Origin: Streptomyces griseomycini | GTDB taxonomy: Bacteria > Actinomycetota > Actinomycetes > Streptomycetales > Streptomycetaceae | Direction: 5' to 3' | Length of the DNA: 64,000 nt | NCBI RefSeq assembly: GCF_014203535.1 | Contig: NZ_JACHJI010000015.1 | Location: forward strand, 99,728 to 163,727 | Part shown: positions 7,343 through 16,268 of the stretch, one piece after another | Layout: the number at the start of each line of letters is the position of its first letter | How positions within the stretch are numbered: the stretch's first letter is position 1 | The notes under the pieces: model-generated | Seen by the model: only the letters and a program-made list of their open reading frames with translations | Told to the model about the DNA's origin: nothing | The model's database searches: none | Position numbers and translations under genes: made by a program

Positions 7343-8489
7343 GGGCGGCCGCCAGGATCCGGTCGGCGACCGGGTTGGGCGCGGTGTCCTTCGCGTCGGT
7401 GTCGGCGATCGAGTACACGAGGGTGCGGCTCAGGTCCTCGGTCGCGGCGATCGCGGAGCTGTAGCCGTGGCGGGCGCCGGTCCTGAACCAGTAGACGGTG
7501 CCCTCGTGCTCCCAGCGCTGCAGGCCCGCGCTGTAAGTGGCGTCGGGGATGTCCGCCGGGACGGTGAACATCTCCCGCAGCTGCGGTTCGGGCACGATCC
7601 GCCCGCCGAAGAGGGCCGTGACGAGACGCTCCAGGTCGGTGGTGGTCGAGATCATGTCACCGGCCGCCCAGCGGTCGGACTGGTTCCACTCGGTGACGTC
7701 GACGAGGCGTGTCGTCCCGTCGGGCCGGGGCACCGCCTGGTAGCCGCGGTTGTGCGGTCCCCGGATGCGGGGATCGGTGCCCGGGAAGTACGTGTGCCGC
7801 ATCCCGGCGGGGCGCAGCACGAGCCGGGTGGCCTCGGCGGCGTACGGGCGCCCGGTCACCTTCTCGATCAGCATGCCGAGGACCGTGTAGTTGACGTTCA
7901 GGTACTGCTGCCGCTCGCCGGCGGTGAACGCCGGCCCCTTCGCGACCGCCGAGGCCACCACCCGCTGCGGTGAGAGCGTGTCGTGGCGGTGCGCGTACTG
8001 CTCCGCGAAGGAGTCCCCCCAGCCGTCGCCCGGCTGGATGCCGCTGGTGTGGTTCAGCAGGTTCCGTACGGTGACGGGCACCGTGAACTCGGGGCCGAGC
8101 AGCCCGGGGAGGTAGCGCTCGACCGGCGCGTCGAGGTCGACCTCGCCCTGGGCGGCCAGCCGGAGGACGACGGCCGCCGTCACTACCTTGGTCGTCGAAC
8201 CGGCCCGGAAGCGCGCGTTCGGGTCGGCCGCCCGGCCGCTCACCAGGTCCCGCACCCCCGAACTGCCCCGCCAGGAGCCCTCGGTGCCGCCCAGTCGGAC
8301 CAGCGCGGCGGTCGCGTCCTCGTCGGGCAGCCCCTCGATCGCGTCGCACAGCGCGCCGTTCGAGGGGGTCGTGGTGCACACGGCGGCCGGGGAGGAGGGG
8401 GAGGCGAGGGCGGGCGCGGCGAGTGGGCCCGCGCCCAGGGCGAGGACGAGGGAGGCGGCGAGGAGGGGGGTGCGACGGCGGACGCGCAT
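7335..8489 (-). CDS. Secreted serine hydrolase of the beta-lactamase/DD-peptidase family
   Basis: This 384-residue class C beta-lactamase-like or D-alanyl-D-alanine carboxypeptidase-like enzyme has a Sec signal peptide (basic MRVRRR, hydrophobic core, cleavage after about residue 30 near APALAS). The catalytic SxxK is STTK at residues 98-101. The YxN element is in QYLNVNYTVLG, and the third motif appears as ARHGYSS. The ATG at 8489 was chosen because GGAG lies 5 bases upstream; upstream in-frame ATGs would add a non-signal leader. These proteins act on peptidoglycan stems, D-amino peptides or beta-lactams outside the cell, and the substrate here is not determined. Confidence 0.85.
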   Translation of the reverse strand: MRVRRRTPLLAASLVLALGAGPLAAPALASPSSPAAVCTTTPSNGALCDAIEGLPDEDATAALVRLGGTEGSWRGSSGVRDLVSGRAADPNARFRAGSTTKVVTAAVVLRLAAQGEVDLDAPVERYLPGLLGPEFTVPVTVRNLLNHTSGIQPGDGWGDSFAEQYAHRHDTLSPQRVVASAVAKGPAFTAGERQQYLNVNYTVLGMLIEKVTGRPYAAEATRLVLRPAGMRHTYFPGTDPRIRGPHNRGYQAVPRPDGTTRLVDVTEWNQSDRWAAGDMISTTTDLERLVTALFGGRIVPEPQLREMFTVPADIPDATYSAGLQRWEHEGTVYWFRTGARHGYSSAIAATEDLSRTLVYSIADTDAKDTAPNPVADRILAAALM

Positions 8490-8593
8490 CGGTGCTCCGA
8501 AGGGGTATCGGTGGATGGACGTGATCATCCTCCGGCCGTACGCGCGTGTCCGGATCATCACCGAGAAGGGCGCCTGCCCTGGCGTTTCCCTGA

Positions 8594-9343
8594 TCAACTT
8601 CCTTCTGCGGCGTGGGGGTTGTCAGGGATTGCCCCTGAGGCGGCCGCGCCGTCCCGGGGTCCGGTGCCGCGCAGTGCGCACAGGACGTCGATGCGGTTGG
8701 TGGTGATCGAGTCCACCCCCAGCGCCAGCAGGCGGCGCATGGAGCGGCGGGTGTCCGGGGTCCAGACGGAGAGCAGGTAGCCGTCGCGGTGGACGCGGTC
8801 GGCGAGCGTCCGGTCCACCAGGCTGAAGCGGTAGTTCAGCCAGCGGGGGCGGATCGCCGCCAGGAGGCCGGCGCGCGGCGGGGCCAGGGTGGCCCGGGTG
8901 AGGGCGATCTCGGCGGACGGGTCCGCCGCGCGCACGGCGAGCATGGCGTGGGCGCCTGCGCAGTAGTAGACCCGGTCCTGCGCGTCGCACGCGCGCACGG
9001 CGTCCACGACCCGGCGCGCGGCACGGGCGTCCGGCACGCCGGGCAGATCGATCATCACGCGGCTGCCGTCCGTCGCCGTCAGCGCGTCGGAGAGGGTCGG
9101 CACTCCGCCCTCCGTGACGTCGCGTACCTCCTCCCACGACAGGGCGAGCACCGGGCGGTCGTGGTCCCACAGGCGCAGCAGCGTCTCGTCGTGCAGCAGC
9201 ACCGGCACGCCGTCGCGGGTGAGGCGTACGTCGATCTCGACCGCGTCCGCGCCCCGGCGGAGCGCGGAACGCAGCGAGGCGAGGGTGTTCTCGCGGACGC
9301 GGTAGGGGTCGCCGCGGTGGGCCACGGCGGTCACGTTCTGCAT
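8594..9343 (-). CDS. Glycerophosphodiester phosphodiesterase
   Basis: This 249-residue cytoplasmic GDPD-family TIM barrel hydrolyses deacylated phospholipids to glycerol 3-phosphate and an alcohol. The start AVAHRGDPYRVRENTLASL holds the conserved HRG and EN pair. AVEIDVRLTRDGVPVLLHDE carries the metal-binding ExD and the catalytic HD. The C-terminal LLSVWTPDT corresponds to the family's VWT motif. The ATG at 9343 has GGAGGG 5 bases upstream. It lies 20 bases after the adenosine-deaminase-family gene and is surely in the same transcript. Confidence 0.9.
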   Translation of the reverse strand: MQNVTAVAHRGDPYRVRENTLASLRSALRRGADAVEIDVRLTRDGVPVLLHDETLLRLWDHDRPVLALSWEEVRDVTEGGVPTLSDALTATDGSRVMIDLPGVPDARAARRVVDAVRACDAQDRVYYCAGAHAMLAVRAADPSAEIALTRATLAPPRAGLLAAIRPRWLNYRFSLVDRTLADRVHRDGYLLSVWTPDTRRSMRRLLALGVDSITTNRIDVLCALRGTGPRDGAAASGAIPDNPHAAEGS

Positions 9344-9363
9344 GGCGGCCCTCCGAGGAGCGG

Positions 9364-10431
9364 TCAGGGGGCGAGCCAGGTCGTGGTGTAGGCGTCGATC
9401 TCGGCGGCCAGTCCCGCCTTGCCCGCCGGGTCCATGAAGGACGCCTCGACCGCGTTCTTCGCCAGGTCGGCCAGGCCCCGCTCGTCGAGGCCGAGCAGGC
9501 GCGCGGCGACCGCGTACTCGTTGTTGAGGTCGGTGCCGAACATCGGCGGGTCGTCGGAGTTGATCGTGACCAGGACGCCGGCCCGTGCGAACTCCTTGAC
9601 GGGGTGCTCGTCGAGGGTGGTGACCGCGCGGGTGGCGATGTTGGAGGTGGGGCACACCTCCAGGGCGATGCGCCGCTCGGCCAGGTGCCGGAGCAGCTCG
9701 GGGTCCCGGGCGGAGCTGGTGCCGTGCCCGATCCGCTCGGCGCGCAGCTCGTCGAGTGCGTCCCACACCGTCTCCGGGCCGGTGGTCTCGCCGGCGTGCG
9801 GCACCGAGTGCAGCCCGGCGGCGATCGCGCGGTCGAAGTACGGCTTGAACTGCGGGCGGGGGACGCCGATCTCGGGTCCGCCGAGGCCGAAGGAGACCAG
9901 GCCCTCGGGACGCAGCCGGTCGTCGGTGGCGAGCCGCGTGGTCTCCTCGGCGGACTCGAGGCCGGCCTCGCCGGGGATGTCGAAGCACCAGCGCAGCACG
10001 GTCCCGAAGTCGGTCTCGGCCGTCTTGCGGGCGTCCTCGATCGCGTCCATGAAGGCACGCTCGTCGATGCCGCGGCGGGTGGAGGAGAACGGGGTGATGG
10101 TCAGCTCGGCGTACCGCACCTGCTGCCGGGCCAGCTCGCGGGCCACCTCGTAGGTCAGCAGGCGGACGTCCTCGGGGGTGCGGATCAGGTCGACGACGGA
10201 CAGGTATACCTCGATGAAGTGGGCGAAGTCCGTGAAGGTGAAGTAGTCGACCAGGGCCTCGGGATCGGTGGGGACCCTGGAGTCGGGGTGGCGGGCGGCC
10301 AGTTCCGAGACGATGCGGGGGGAGGCGGAGCCGACGTGGTGCACGTGCAGTTCGGCCTTGGGCAGTCCGGCGATGAAGGCGTGCAGGTCGCGGCCCGGGC
10401 CGGCGGTGGCTGCGTCGAGGCGGTCGGTCAA
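9364..10431 (-). CDS. Adenosine deaminase family enzyme (possibly aminofutalosine deaminase)
   Basis: This 355-residue zinc-dependent amidohydrolase has the adenosine deaminase fold. The metal-binding HxH is in ELHVHHVGSAS (H29, H31), the HAGET motif that carries the catalytic Glu lies near residue 209, and the late metal/catalytic SDDPPMFGTDL near residue 290. The usual HLDG element is changed to HHVGS, so the substrate may not be adenosine. From memory, a Streptomyces adenosine-deaminase-like protein of this type deaminates aminofutalosine in the futalosine menaquinone pathway; I could not verify that this is its orthologue. The TTG start at 10431 is supported by GGAGG 4 bases upstream. The gene is co-transcribed with the downstream phosphodiesterase. 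Confidence 0.88.
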   Translation of the reverse strand: MTDRLDAATAGPGRDLHAFIAGLPKAELHVHHVGSASPRIVSELAARHPDSRVPTDPEALVDYFTFTDFAHFIEVYLSVVDLIRTPEDVRLLTYEVARELARQQVRYAELTITPFSSTRRGIDERAFMDAIEDARKTAETDFGTVLRWCFDIPGEAGLESAEETTRLATDDRLRPEGLVSFGLGGPEIGVPRPQFKPYFDRAIAAGLHSVPHAGETTGPETVWDALDELRAERIGHGTSSARDPELLRHLAERRIALEVCPTSNIATRAVTTLDEHPVKEFARAGVLVTINSDDPPMFGTDLNNEYAVAARLLGLDERGLADLAKNAVEASFMDPAGKAGLAAEIDAYTTTWLAP

Positions 10432-10583
10432 TGTTCCTCCCCGGAACGGCGTCCCCGGCCGGTGCGCGGCGGGACGCGGGTGATCGGCTGATCGGTGGAT
10501 CGGGGATCATCGTAGGCCGGGTGCGCGCGGTGGTGGACCGCGCCGTAGCATGACGGGACGTTCGACTAAGGGGGCCCAAGCGG

Positions 10584-11435
10584 ATGTCCGACGACGCGCA
10601 GACGCCGGGAGCGCGGGAGAACACGGGATCCACCGGGGCCACGGGGGGCGGTGCGCCGTCAGAGGATCCGCAGGCCCCCGGCGTGTGGCCGGCACCGGTC
10701 GGCGGCGGTGCCGGGGACGCGGTGCCGCAGGACGGTCCGCTGGTGGACCTGGGCGCGCCGGACACGCCGGCGACGGCAGGCACCCCCGACCCCTGGGCAC
10801 CTCCGGCCCACGGCACACCGGCCTCCGGCCGGGGAGCCGGCGGTCCCGGCCCCGGTTCCGGCGGTCCGGGTGAGACCCTCGCGGTCGGCGACCCCCAGCC
10901 CTGGTCCTCCCCCTCCGCGGCCCCCTCCTCCCTGCACGACCAGCAGACGGTCACCTCGTTCCCCGCGATGGGCGCGCCCGCCCCGCCCCCCGCCCACGGT
11001 TCGCCGGCCGATCCCTTCGCGCCCCCGGCCGCGAGCGAGCCGGTCCCGCCGCCGCCCATAGCCCCCGACGGGCCCGGCCGGGTCCCGTACGGCTATCCGG
11101 GCGGGTACGGCCACCCGGCCGCGCCGCCGCCCGGGTACGGCGGTGTCCCGGGACAGGCCTACTACGGCTGGACCGGCATGGCGCCGGTGCCGAGCAACGG
11201 GCTGGGCGTGACCGGACTGGTGCTGGGGATCATCTCGGCCGCCGTGTTCTGCCTGTGGCCGGTGGCCATCCTGCTCGGCGTCCTGGGCGTGATCTTCGGT
11301 GCGGTCGGCCGGGGCAAGGCCGCCCGCGGCGAGGCCACGAACCCGGGCCAGGCCCTGGCCGGGATCATCTGCGGAGCGGTCGGCACGGTCCTGGGCACCG
11401 GATTCGGCGTGCTCGTCCTCACCACATCCCTCTAG
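10584..11435 (+). CDS. Proline-rich DUF4190-type membrane protein
   Basis: This 283-residue protein has a long, disordered, Pro/Gly/Ala-rich N-terminal part (about residues 1-205), ending in a PYGYPGGYGHP-type segment, and a C-terminal DUF4190-like module with two membrane helices (GVTGLVLGIISAAVF to ILLGVLGVIFGAVG, and LAGIICGAVGTVLGTGFGVL). Such proteins are common in actinobacteria and of unknown function. The ATG at 10584 has a G-rich stretch upstream. The TAG stop is shared as a CTAG palindrome with the stop of the convergent NADAR gene. Confidence 0.8.
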   Translation: MSDDAQTPGARENTGSTGATGGGAPSEDPQAPGVWPAPVGGGAGDAVPQDGPLVDLGAPDTPATAGTPDPWAPPAHGTPASGRGAGGPGPGSGGPGETLAVGDPQPWSSPSAAPSSLHDQQTVTSFPAMGAPAPPPAHGSPADPFAPPAASEPVPPPPIAPDGPGRVPYGYPGGYGHPAAPPPGYGGVPGQAYYGWTGMAPVPSNGLGVTGLVLGIISAAVFCLWPVAILLGVLGVIFGAVGRGKAARGEATNPGQALAGIICGAVGTVLGTGFGVLVLTTSL

Positions 11436-12067
11436 GCGGCGCCCCCGCCCGCCCGGAGCCGCGCCCTCGCCTCCATCAGCGCGAACCCCAGCAGGTTCGG
11501 CCCCCGCCACCGCTCCGGGTCCGCCGCCCCCGCGTCGTTCGCCGCGAGGCCGATGCCCCACACCCGGTCCACCGGGCTCGCCTCGACCAGCACCCGCTCG
11601 CCCGTGTTCAGCAGGAAGTCCCGCAGGTCCGGATGCGCCGCGAACTTGTGGACACTGCCCTCCACGACGATCCGGAACCGCTCCCGGCTCCATGTCGCCT
11701 CGTCGAAGCCCCGCACCAGCCGCCCCGCCTTCTTCGCCTGCGAGGGGTGGTCCGCGGCCAGCACCCGCCGCTCCGCCTCCGCGTCCGCGAACAGCCGGGC
11801 CTTGGCCGCCATCATCCAGTGCTCGGCGGTCGCGTACCGGACGCCGTCCACCGTGAACGGCGACGGCCACCACTGACTCAGACAGCTCGCCCCGATCCGG
11901 CCGTCGGGCAGCGGCCGATGTCCCCAGAAGTGCAGGTACTTGACCCTCTCCCCGGCCCGCAGCGCCTCGACCAGCGCCTCCCTGGAACCGATCGTCCCCG
12001 TCGTCCCGCTCACCGCCGCCCCCGTGATCCCTTCCATGCACGCGAGTCTGGCACGCACCACTGACAC
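11432..12067 (-). CDS. NADAR family protein (YbiA-like N-glycosidase fold)
   Basis: This protein of about 211 residues is in the NADAR/YbiA/RibX family. Conserved elements are YLHFWGH near the N-terminus, CLSQWWPSPFTVDGVRYATA followed by EHWMMAAKA, GRLVRGFDEATW, and WGIGLAANDA plus GPNLLGFALMEAR at the C-terminus. Characterised members act on ADP-ribose-linked or riboflavin-intermediate N-glycosidic bonds. The GTG at 12067 has AGGA in AGGACGGA upstream and was chosen; the ATG at 12037 is an alternative and would give 201 residues. It overlaps the convergent DUF4190 gene by 4 bases. Some relatives sit in defence or nucleotide-repair settings, but nothing here shows that. Confidence 0.82.
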   Translation of the reverse strand: MSVVRARLACMEGITGAAVSGTTGTIGSREALVEALRAGERVKYLHFWGHRPLPDGRIGASCLSQWWPSPFTVDGVRYATAEHWMMAAKARLFADAEAERRVLAADHPSQAKKAGRLVRGFDEATWSRERFRIVVEGSVHKFAAHPDLRDFLLNTGERVLVEASPVDRVWGIGLAANDAGAADPERWRGPNLLGFALMEARARLRAGGGAA

Positions 12068-12109
12068 TCCGTCCTGCCTTTTCCGTGGTTACTCGACACC
12101 CGGTCGACA

Positions 12110-12153
12110 GATTCCGTCGCGTAACCAAAAGGCAACAACGGAATCACTTGTTG
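12110..12153. promoter_or_regulatory. Overlapping dyads in the polyamine operon promoter
   Basis: The gap before the operon start at 12237 holds GATTCCGT (12110-12117) inverted as ACGGAATC (12138-12145), and overlapping this CAACAA (12133-12138) inverted as TTGTTG (12148-12153). They sit about 85-125 bases before the start codon, where a regulator of the polyamine operon could bind. Candidate proteins in the window are the Lrp/AsnC and PucR regulators. This is an inference. Confidence 0.4.
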
Positions 12154-12236
12154 GGGTTCCATCCCTCTGTCAGGATCGGCACTCAAATCGAGCTGGAGCC
12201 ACGCCGCCCCCTCTCGGGGACACGGAGGAGAGCGAC

Positions 12237-13772
12237 ATGCACAACCCGGGCAACGCCGCCCCGGAACGATTCCCCGCCCAGGACCGCTTCGCGGACGGGG
12301 CGCAGTTCATCGCGGGACGTGTGACGAAGGGAACCTCGGGCCGTACCCACGCGGTCGTCGACCCGGCCACCGGCGAGGAGGTGTACACCTACGAACTCGC
12401 CGGCACCGACGACGTGGACGCTGCCGTCGCCGCGGCCCGTGAGGCGTTCCCGGCCTGGGCGGGCGCCACCCCGGGCGAGCGCTCCGACGCCCTGCACCGG
12501 TTCGCCGCCGTCGTCGCCGAGCGCGCCGAGGAGTTCGCGCAGGCCGAGTCCCTGCAGTGCGGCAAGCCGCTGAAGCTGAGCCGTGAGTTCGACGTGCCGG
12601 GCACCGTCGACAACATCGCCTTCTTCGCCGGCGCCGCCCGTCACCTGACGGGCCAGTCGGCCGGCGAGTACTCCGGCGACCACACCTCCTACGTCCGCCG
12701 CGAGCCGATCGGCGTCGTCGGCTCCGTCGCGCCCTGGAACTACCCCCTCCAGATGGCCGCGTGGAAGATCCTCCCGGCGATCGCCGCGGGCAACACCATC
12801 GTCCTCAAGCCCGCCGAGCTCACCCCGCTGACCTCACTCCTGTTCGCCCGGGCCGCCACCGACGCCGGCCTCCCGGACGGAGTCGTCAACATCGTCACCG
12901 GCACCGGAAAGGAGGCGGGTGAACACCTCGTCGGCCACCCCGACGTGGCCATGACCTCCTTCACCGGCTCCACCGCCGTCGGCAGGCGCGTCGCCGAGAT
13001 CGCCACCGCCACCGTCAAGCGCCTCCACCTGGAGCTCGGCGGCAAGGCGCCCCTCGTCGTCTTCGACGACGCCGATCTCGACGCCGCGGTCAACGGCGCG
13101 GTCGCCGGCGCGCTGATCAACACCGGGCAGGACTGCACCGCCGCCACGCGCGCGTACGTGCAGCGCCCGCTCTACGAGGCGTTCGTCGAGCGGACGGCCG
13201 CCCTGATGGAGACGGTCCGGCTCGGCGACCCCTTCGCCGCCGGCACCGACCTCGGCCCGTTGGTCTCGCACGCCCAGCGCGACCGCGTGGCCGGCTTCGT
13301 CGACCGGGCGCGCGCCTACGCGCGCGTGGTGACCGGCGGCGAGGCCCCGCGGGGCGACCTCGCGAACGGCGCGTACTACCGCCCCACCCTCATCGCCGAC
13401 GCCCCGCAGGACAGCGAGGTCGTGCAGTCCGAGATCTTCGGACCGGTGCTGGTCGTCCTGCCCTTCGACACCGACGACGAGGGCCTGGCCCTGGCCGACG
13501 ACACCCCGTACGGGCTCGCCGCCTCCGCGTGGACCCGCGACCTCTACCGCGCCAACCGGGCCACCCGCGAGATCAAGGCGGGATGCGTGTGGATCAACGA
13601 CCACATCCCGATCATCAGCGAGATGCCGCACGGCGGCTACCGCGCGTCCGGCTTCGGCAAGGACATGTCCGCGTACTCGTTCGAGGAGTACACCCAGATC
13701 AAGCACGTCATGTTCGACAACACCGCGGTGGCCCGCAAGGACTGGCACCGCACCATCTTCGGGGACCGATAG
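12237..13772 (+). CDS. Gamma-aminobutyraldehyde-type aldehyde dehydrogenase, first gene of the polyamine operon
   Basis: This 511-residue aldehyde dehydrogenase has the catalytic cysteine in TGQDCTAATR near residue 300, the general-base glutamate in LELGGK near 265, and the C-terminal GGYRASGFGKDMS seen in amino-aldehyde dehydrogenases. It should oxidise 4-aminobutanal or a related amino-aldehyde to the acid in the cytoplasm. The ATG at 12237 follows GGAGGAG by 6 bases. It leads a six-gene operon (binding protein, ATPase, two permeases, FAD oxidase), so uptake and oxidation of the amine are co-expressed. It is a paralogue of the enzyme at 3382-4821 but about 30 residues longer, at both ends. 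Confidence 0.92.
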   Translation: MHNPGNAAPERFPAQDRFADGAQFIAGRVTKGTSGRTHAVVDPATGEEVYTYELAGTDDVDAAVAAAREAFPAWAGATPGERSDALHRFAAVVAERAEEFAQAESLQCGKPLKLSREFDVPGTVDNIAFFAGAARHLTGQSAGEYSGDHTSYVRREPIGVVGSVAPWNYPLQMAAWKILPAIAAGNTIVLKPAELTPLTSLLFARAATDAGLPDGVVNIVTGTGKEAGEHLVGHPDVAMTSFTGSTAVGRRVAEIATATVKRLHLELGGKAPLVVFDDADLDAAVNGAVAGALINTGQDCTAATRAYVQRPLYEAFVERTAALMETVRLGDPFAAGTDLGPLVSHAQRDRVAGFVDRARAYARVVTGGEAPRGDLANGAYYRPTLIADAPQDSEVVQSEIFGPVLVVLPFDTDDEGLALADDTPYGLAASAWTRDLYRANRATREIKAGCVWINDHIPIISEMPHGGYRASGFGKDMSAYSFEEYTQIKHVMFDNTAVARKDWHRTIFGDR

Positions 13773-13822
13773 CAGCCAGGCCGCCCGACCCGCGGCCACC
13801 CTCCCGAAAGGGCACCACGCGC

Positions 13823-15070
13823 ATGGAGCAGTACGAGCCCGACCGCCTCTCCGCGGCCCAGGTGGCCGCCATGCGGCGCAGTTTCCGCAACGGCAGGGCG
13901 GCGCTGACGCGCCGTTCCCTGCTGCGCGCCTCCGCGGGCGGCGCACTCGCGGTCGGCGGAGGCGGGGCGCTGAGCGGCTGCGGGATCCCCGCGGCCGGCA
14001 AGACCCAGGGCGGCGTCTCGGCAGAGGACCACTCGAAGGAGGAGAAGACCGTCAACTTCTCCAACTGGACCGAGTACATGGACGTCGACGACAGCGGCCG
14101 CAGGCACCCCACGCTGGAGGCGTTCACGAAACGCACCGGCATCAAGGTCGAGTACACCGAGGACATCAACGACAACACCGAGTTCTTCGGCAAGATCAAG
14201 CCGCAGCTCGCCGCCGGCCAGGACACCGGCCGCGACATCATCGTCCTCACCGACTGGCTCGCCGCCCGCCTGATCCGCCTCGGCTGGGCGCAGAAGCTGG
14301 ACCCGGCCAACCTCCCGAACGCCTTCGCCAACCTGTCGCCCCAGTTCCGCAGCCCCGACTGGGACCCGGGCCGGGCCTACTCCTATCCCTGGCAGGGCAT
14401 CGCGGCCGTCATCGCCTACAACAAGAAGGCGCTCGACGGGGTCGAGGTGAAGACCCTCTCCGACCTGCTGGACAACCCGAAGCTCAAGGGCCGCGTCGGC
14501 CTCCTCACCGAGATGCGCGACACCATGGGCCTGACCCTGCTCGACATGGACAAGGACCCGGAGAAGTTCACCGCCGACGACTACGACGCGGCGCTCGCCC
14601 GTCTCCAGAAGGCCGTCGACAAGGGCCAGATCCGCCGCTTCACCGGCAACGACTACACCGCGGACATCAGCAAGGGCGACTTCGCCGCCTGTGTGGCCTG
14701 GGCCGGGGACGTCGTCCAGCTGAAGGCGGACAACCCGGACATCGACTTCCTGATCCCCGACAGCGGCTACATGATGTCCAGCGACAACCTGCTGATCCCC
14801 AACAAGGCCCGGCACAAGACCAACGCCGAGCGGCTCATCGACTACTACTTCGAGCCGCAGGCGGCCGCCCGGCTCGCCGCCTACATCAACTTCGTCTGCC
14901 CCGTCGACGGGGTGAAGGACGACCTCGCGAAGATCGACGAGGACGCGGCGAACAACCCGCTGATCCTCCCCGACCGGGCCATGCAGGCCAAGTCCCGTGC
15001 CTTCCGCTCCCTGAGCTCCGAGGAAGAGACGGTGTTCGAAGAGAAGTTCGCGAAGCTCACTGGGGCGTGA
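13823..15070 (+). CDS. Spermidine/putrescine-binding lipoprotein (PotD-like)
   Basis: This 415-residue solute-binding protein carries the Tat motif TRRSLLRASAGG, unusually far (about 28 residues) from the start, and a lipobox LSGC. The mature domain begins TVNFSNWTEYMDVDD and shows PotD/PotF-like features such as IRRFTGNDYTADI and KADNPDIDFLIPDSG. It captures polyamines outside the membrane and hands them to the PotABC complex encoded directly downstream. The ATG at 13823 lies 50 bases after the aldehyde dehydrogenase stop with GAAAGGG upstream. The stop is only 4 bases before the ATPase start. Confidence 0.92.
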   Translation: MEQYEPDRLSAAQVAAMRRSFRNGRAALTRRSLLRASAGGALAVGGGGALSGCGIPAAGKTQGGVSAEDHSKEEKTVNFSNWTEYMDVDDSGRRHPTLEAFTKRTGIKVEYTEDINDNTEFFGKIKPQLAAGQDTGRDIIVLTDWLAARLIRLGWAQKLDPANLPNAFANLSPQFRSPDWDPGRAYSYPWQGIAAVIAYNKKALDGVEVKTLSDLLDNPKLKGRVGLLTEMRDTMGLTLLDMDKDPEKFTADDYDAALARLQKAVDKGQIRRFTGNDYTADISKGDFAACVAWAGDVVQLKADNPDIDFLIPDSGYMMSSDNLLIPNKARHKTNAERLIDYYFEPQAAARLAAYINFVCPVDGVKDDLAKIDEDAANNPLILPDRAMQAKSRAFRSLSSEEETVFEEKFAKLTGA

Positions 15071-15074
15071 CGAG

Positions 15075-16268
15075 ATGAAGACGACGAAAGACACCACCAC
15101 GGCCGGCCACGGCGGCGGGGACGTCCGCCTCACCGGCATCAGCAAGACCTACGGCTCCTTCACCGCCGTGCATCCCCTCGACCTGACCGTGCCGGAGGGC
15201 TCCTTCTTCGCCCTGCTCGGCGCGTCCGGCTGCGGCAAGACCACCACCCTGCGGATGATCGCCGGCCTGGAGGAGCCCACGGCCGGCACCGTCCACCTCG
15301 GCGACCAGGACGTCACCGCGCTCCCGCCGTACAAGCGGCCGGTGAACACGGTCTTCCAGTCCTACGCGCTCTTCCCGCACCTCGACATCTTCGAGAACGT
15401 CGCCTTCGGCCTGCGCCGGCGCGGCATCAAGAGCGTGAAGAAGCAGGTCGACGAGATGCTGGAGCTGGTCCAGCTCGGCGAGCAGGCGCGCAAGAAGCCG
15501 CACCAGCTCTCCGGCGGCCAGCAGCAGCGCGTCGCGGTGGCCCGCGCGCTGATCAACCACCCCAGGGTGCTGCTGCTCGACGAGCCGCTGGGCGCCCTCG
15601 ACCTGAAGCTGCGCCGCCAGATGCAGCTGGAGCTCAAGCGCATCCAGACCGAGGTCGGCATCACCTTCGTGCACGTCACGCACGACCAGGAGGAGGCCAT
15701 GACCATGGCCGACACGGTCGCCGTGATGAACGGGGGCCGGGTGGAGCAGCTCGGCTCGCCCACCGACCTGTACGAGAACCCGCGGACCACCTTCGTCGCC
15801 AACTTCCTCGGCACCTCCAACTTCATCGAGGCCGAGGTCGACTCCACGTCCGGCGACGAGGTCGTGCTGAAGGCGGGCGGCGGCAAGCTCGTCCTGCCCG
15901 CGGCCCGCACCAGCGCGCCCACGACGACCGGCGGCAAGGTGCTGGTCGGCGTGCGCCCGGAGAAGATCTCCCTCACCCACGCCGACGACGCCGGCGAGAT
16001 CCCCGAGGGCCGCAACCGGATCACCGGCAGGATCGCCGACTCCAGCTTCATCGGCGTCTCCACGCAGTTCGTGGTCGACAGCCCGGTCTGCTCCGACTTC
16101 GAGGTCTACGTCCAGAACATCGACCGCGACGCCCGGCTGGTGCCCGGCGCCGAGGTCGTCCTGCACTGGAACCCGGCGCACACCTTCGGCCTGGACGCGG
16201 CGCAGTCCCTGCTCGCCGGGACAGTGGGCTCCGCGGGCGTCGAGACCGCCGAGGAAGAGGTCGCCTGA
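15075..16268 (+). CDS. Polyamine ABC transporter ATP-binding protein (PotA-like)
   Basis: This 397-residue ATPase has an intact Walker A GASGCGKTTT, signature LSGGQQQR, Walker B LLLLDEPLGALDLK and switch VTHDQEEA, followed by a C-terminal TOBE regulatory domain (about residues 280-380, with GVRPEKISL). It drives polyamine import. It starts 4 bases after the binding-protein stop, and its TGA overlaps the ATG of the next permease by one base (TGATG). Confidence 0.95.
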   Translation: MKTTKDTTTAGHGGGDVRLTGISKTYGSFTAVHPLDLTVPEGSFFALLGASGCGKTTTLRMIAGLEEPTAGTVHLGDQDVTALPPYKRPVNTVFQSYALFPHLDIFENVAFGLRRRGIKSVKKQVDEMLELVQLGEQARKKPHQLSGGQQQRVAVARALINHPRVLLLDEPLGALDLKLRRQMQLELKRIQTEVGITFVHVTHDQEEAMTMADTVAVMNGGRVEQLGSPTDLYENPRTTFVANFLGTSNFIEAEVDSTSGDEVVLKAGGGKLVLPAARTSAPTTTGGKVLVGVRPEKISLTHADDAGEIPEGRNRITGRIADSSFIGVSTQFVVDSPVCSDFEVYVQNIDRDARLVPGAEVVLHWNPAHTFGLDAAQSLLAGTVGSAGVETAEEEVA

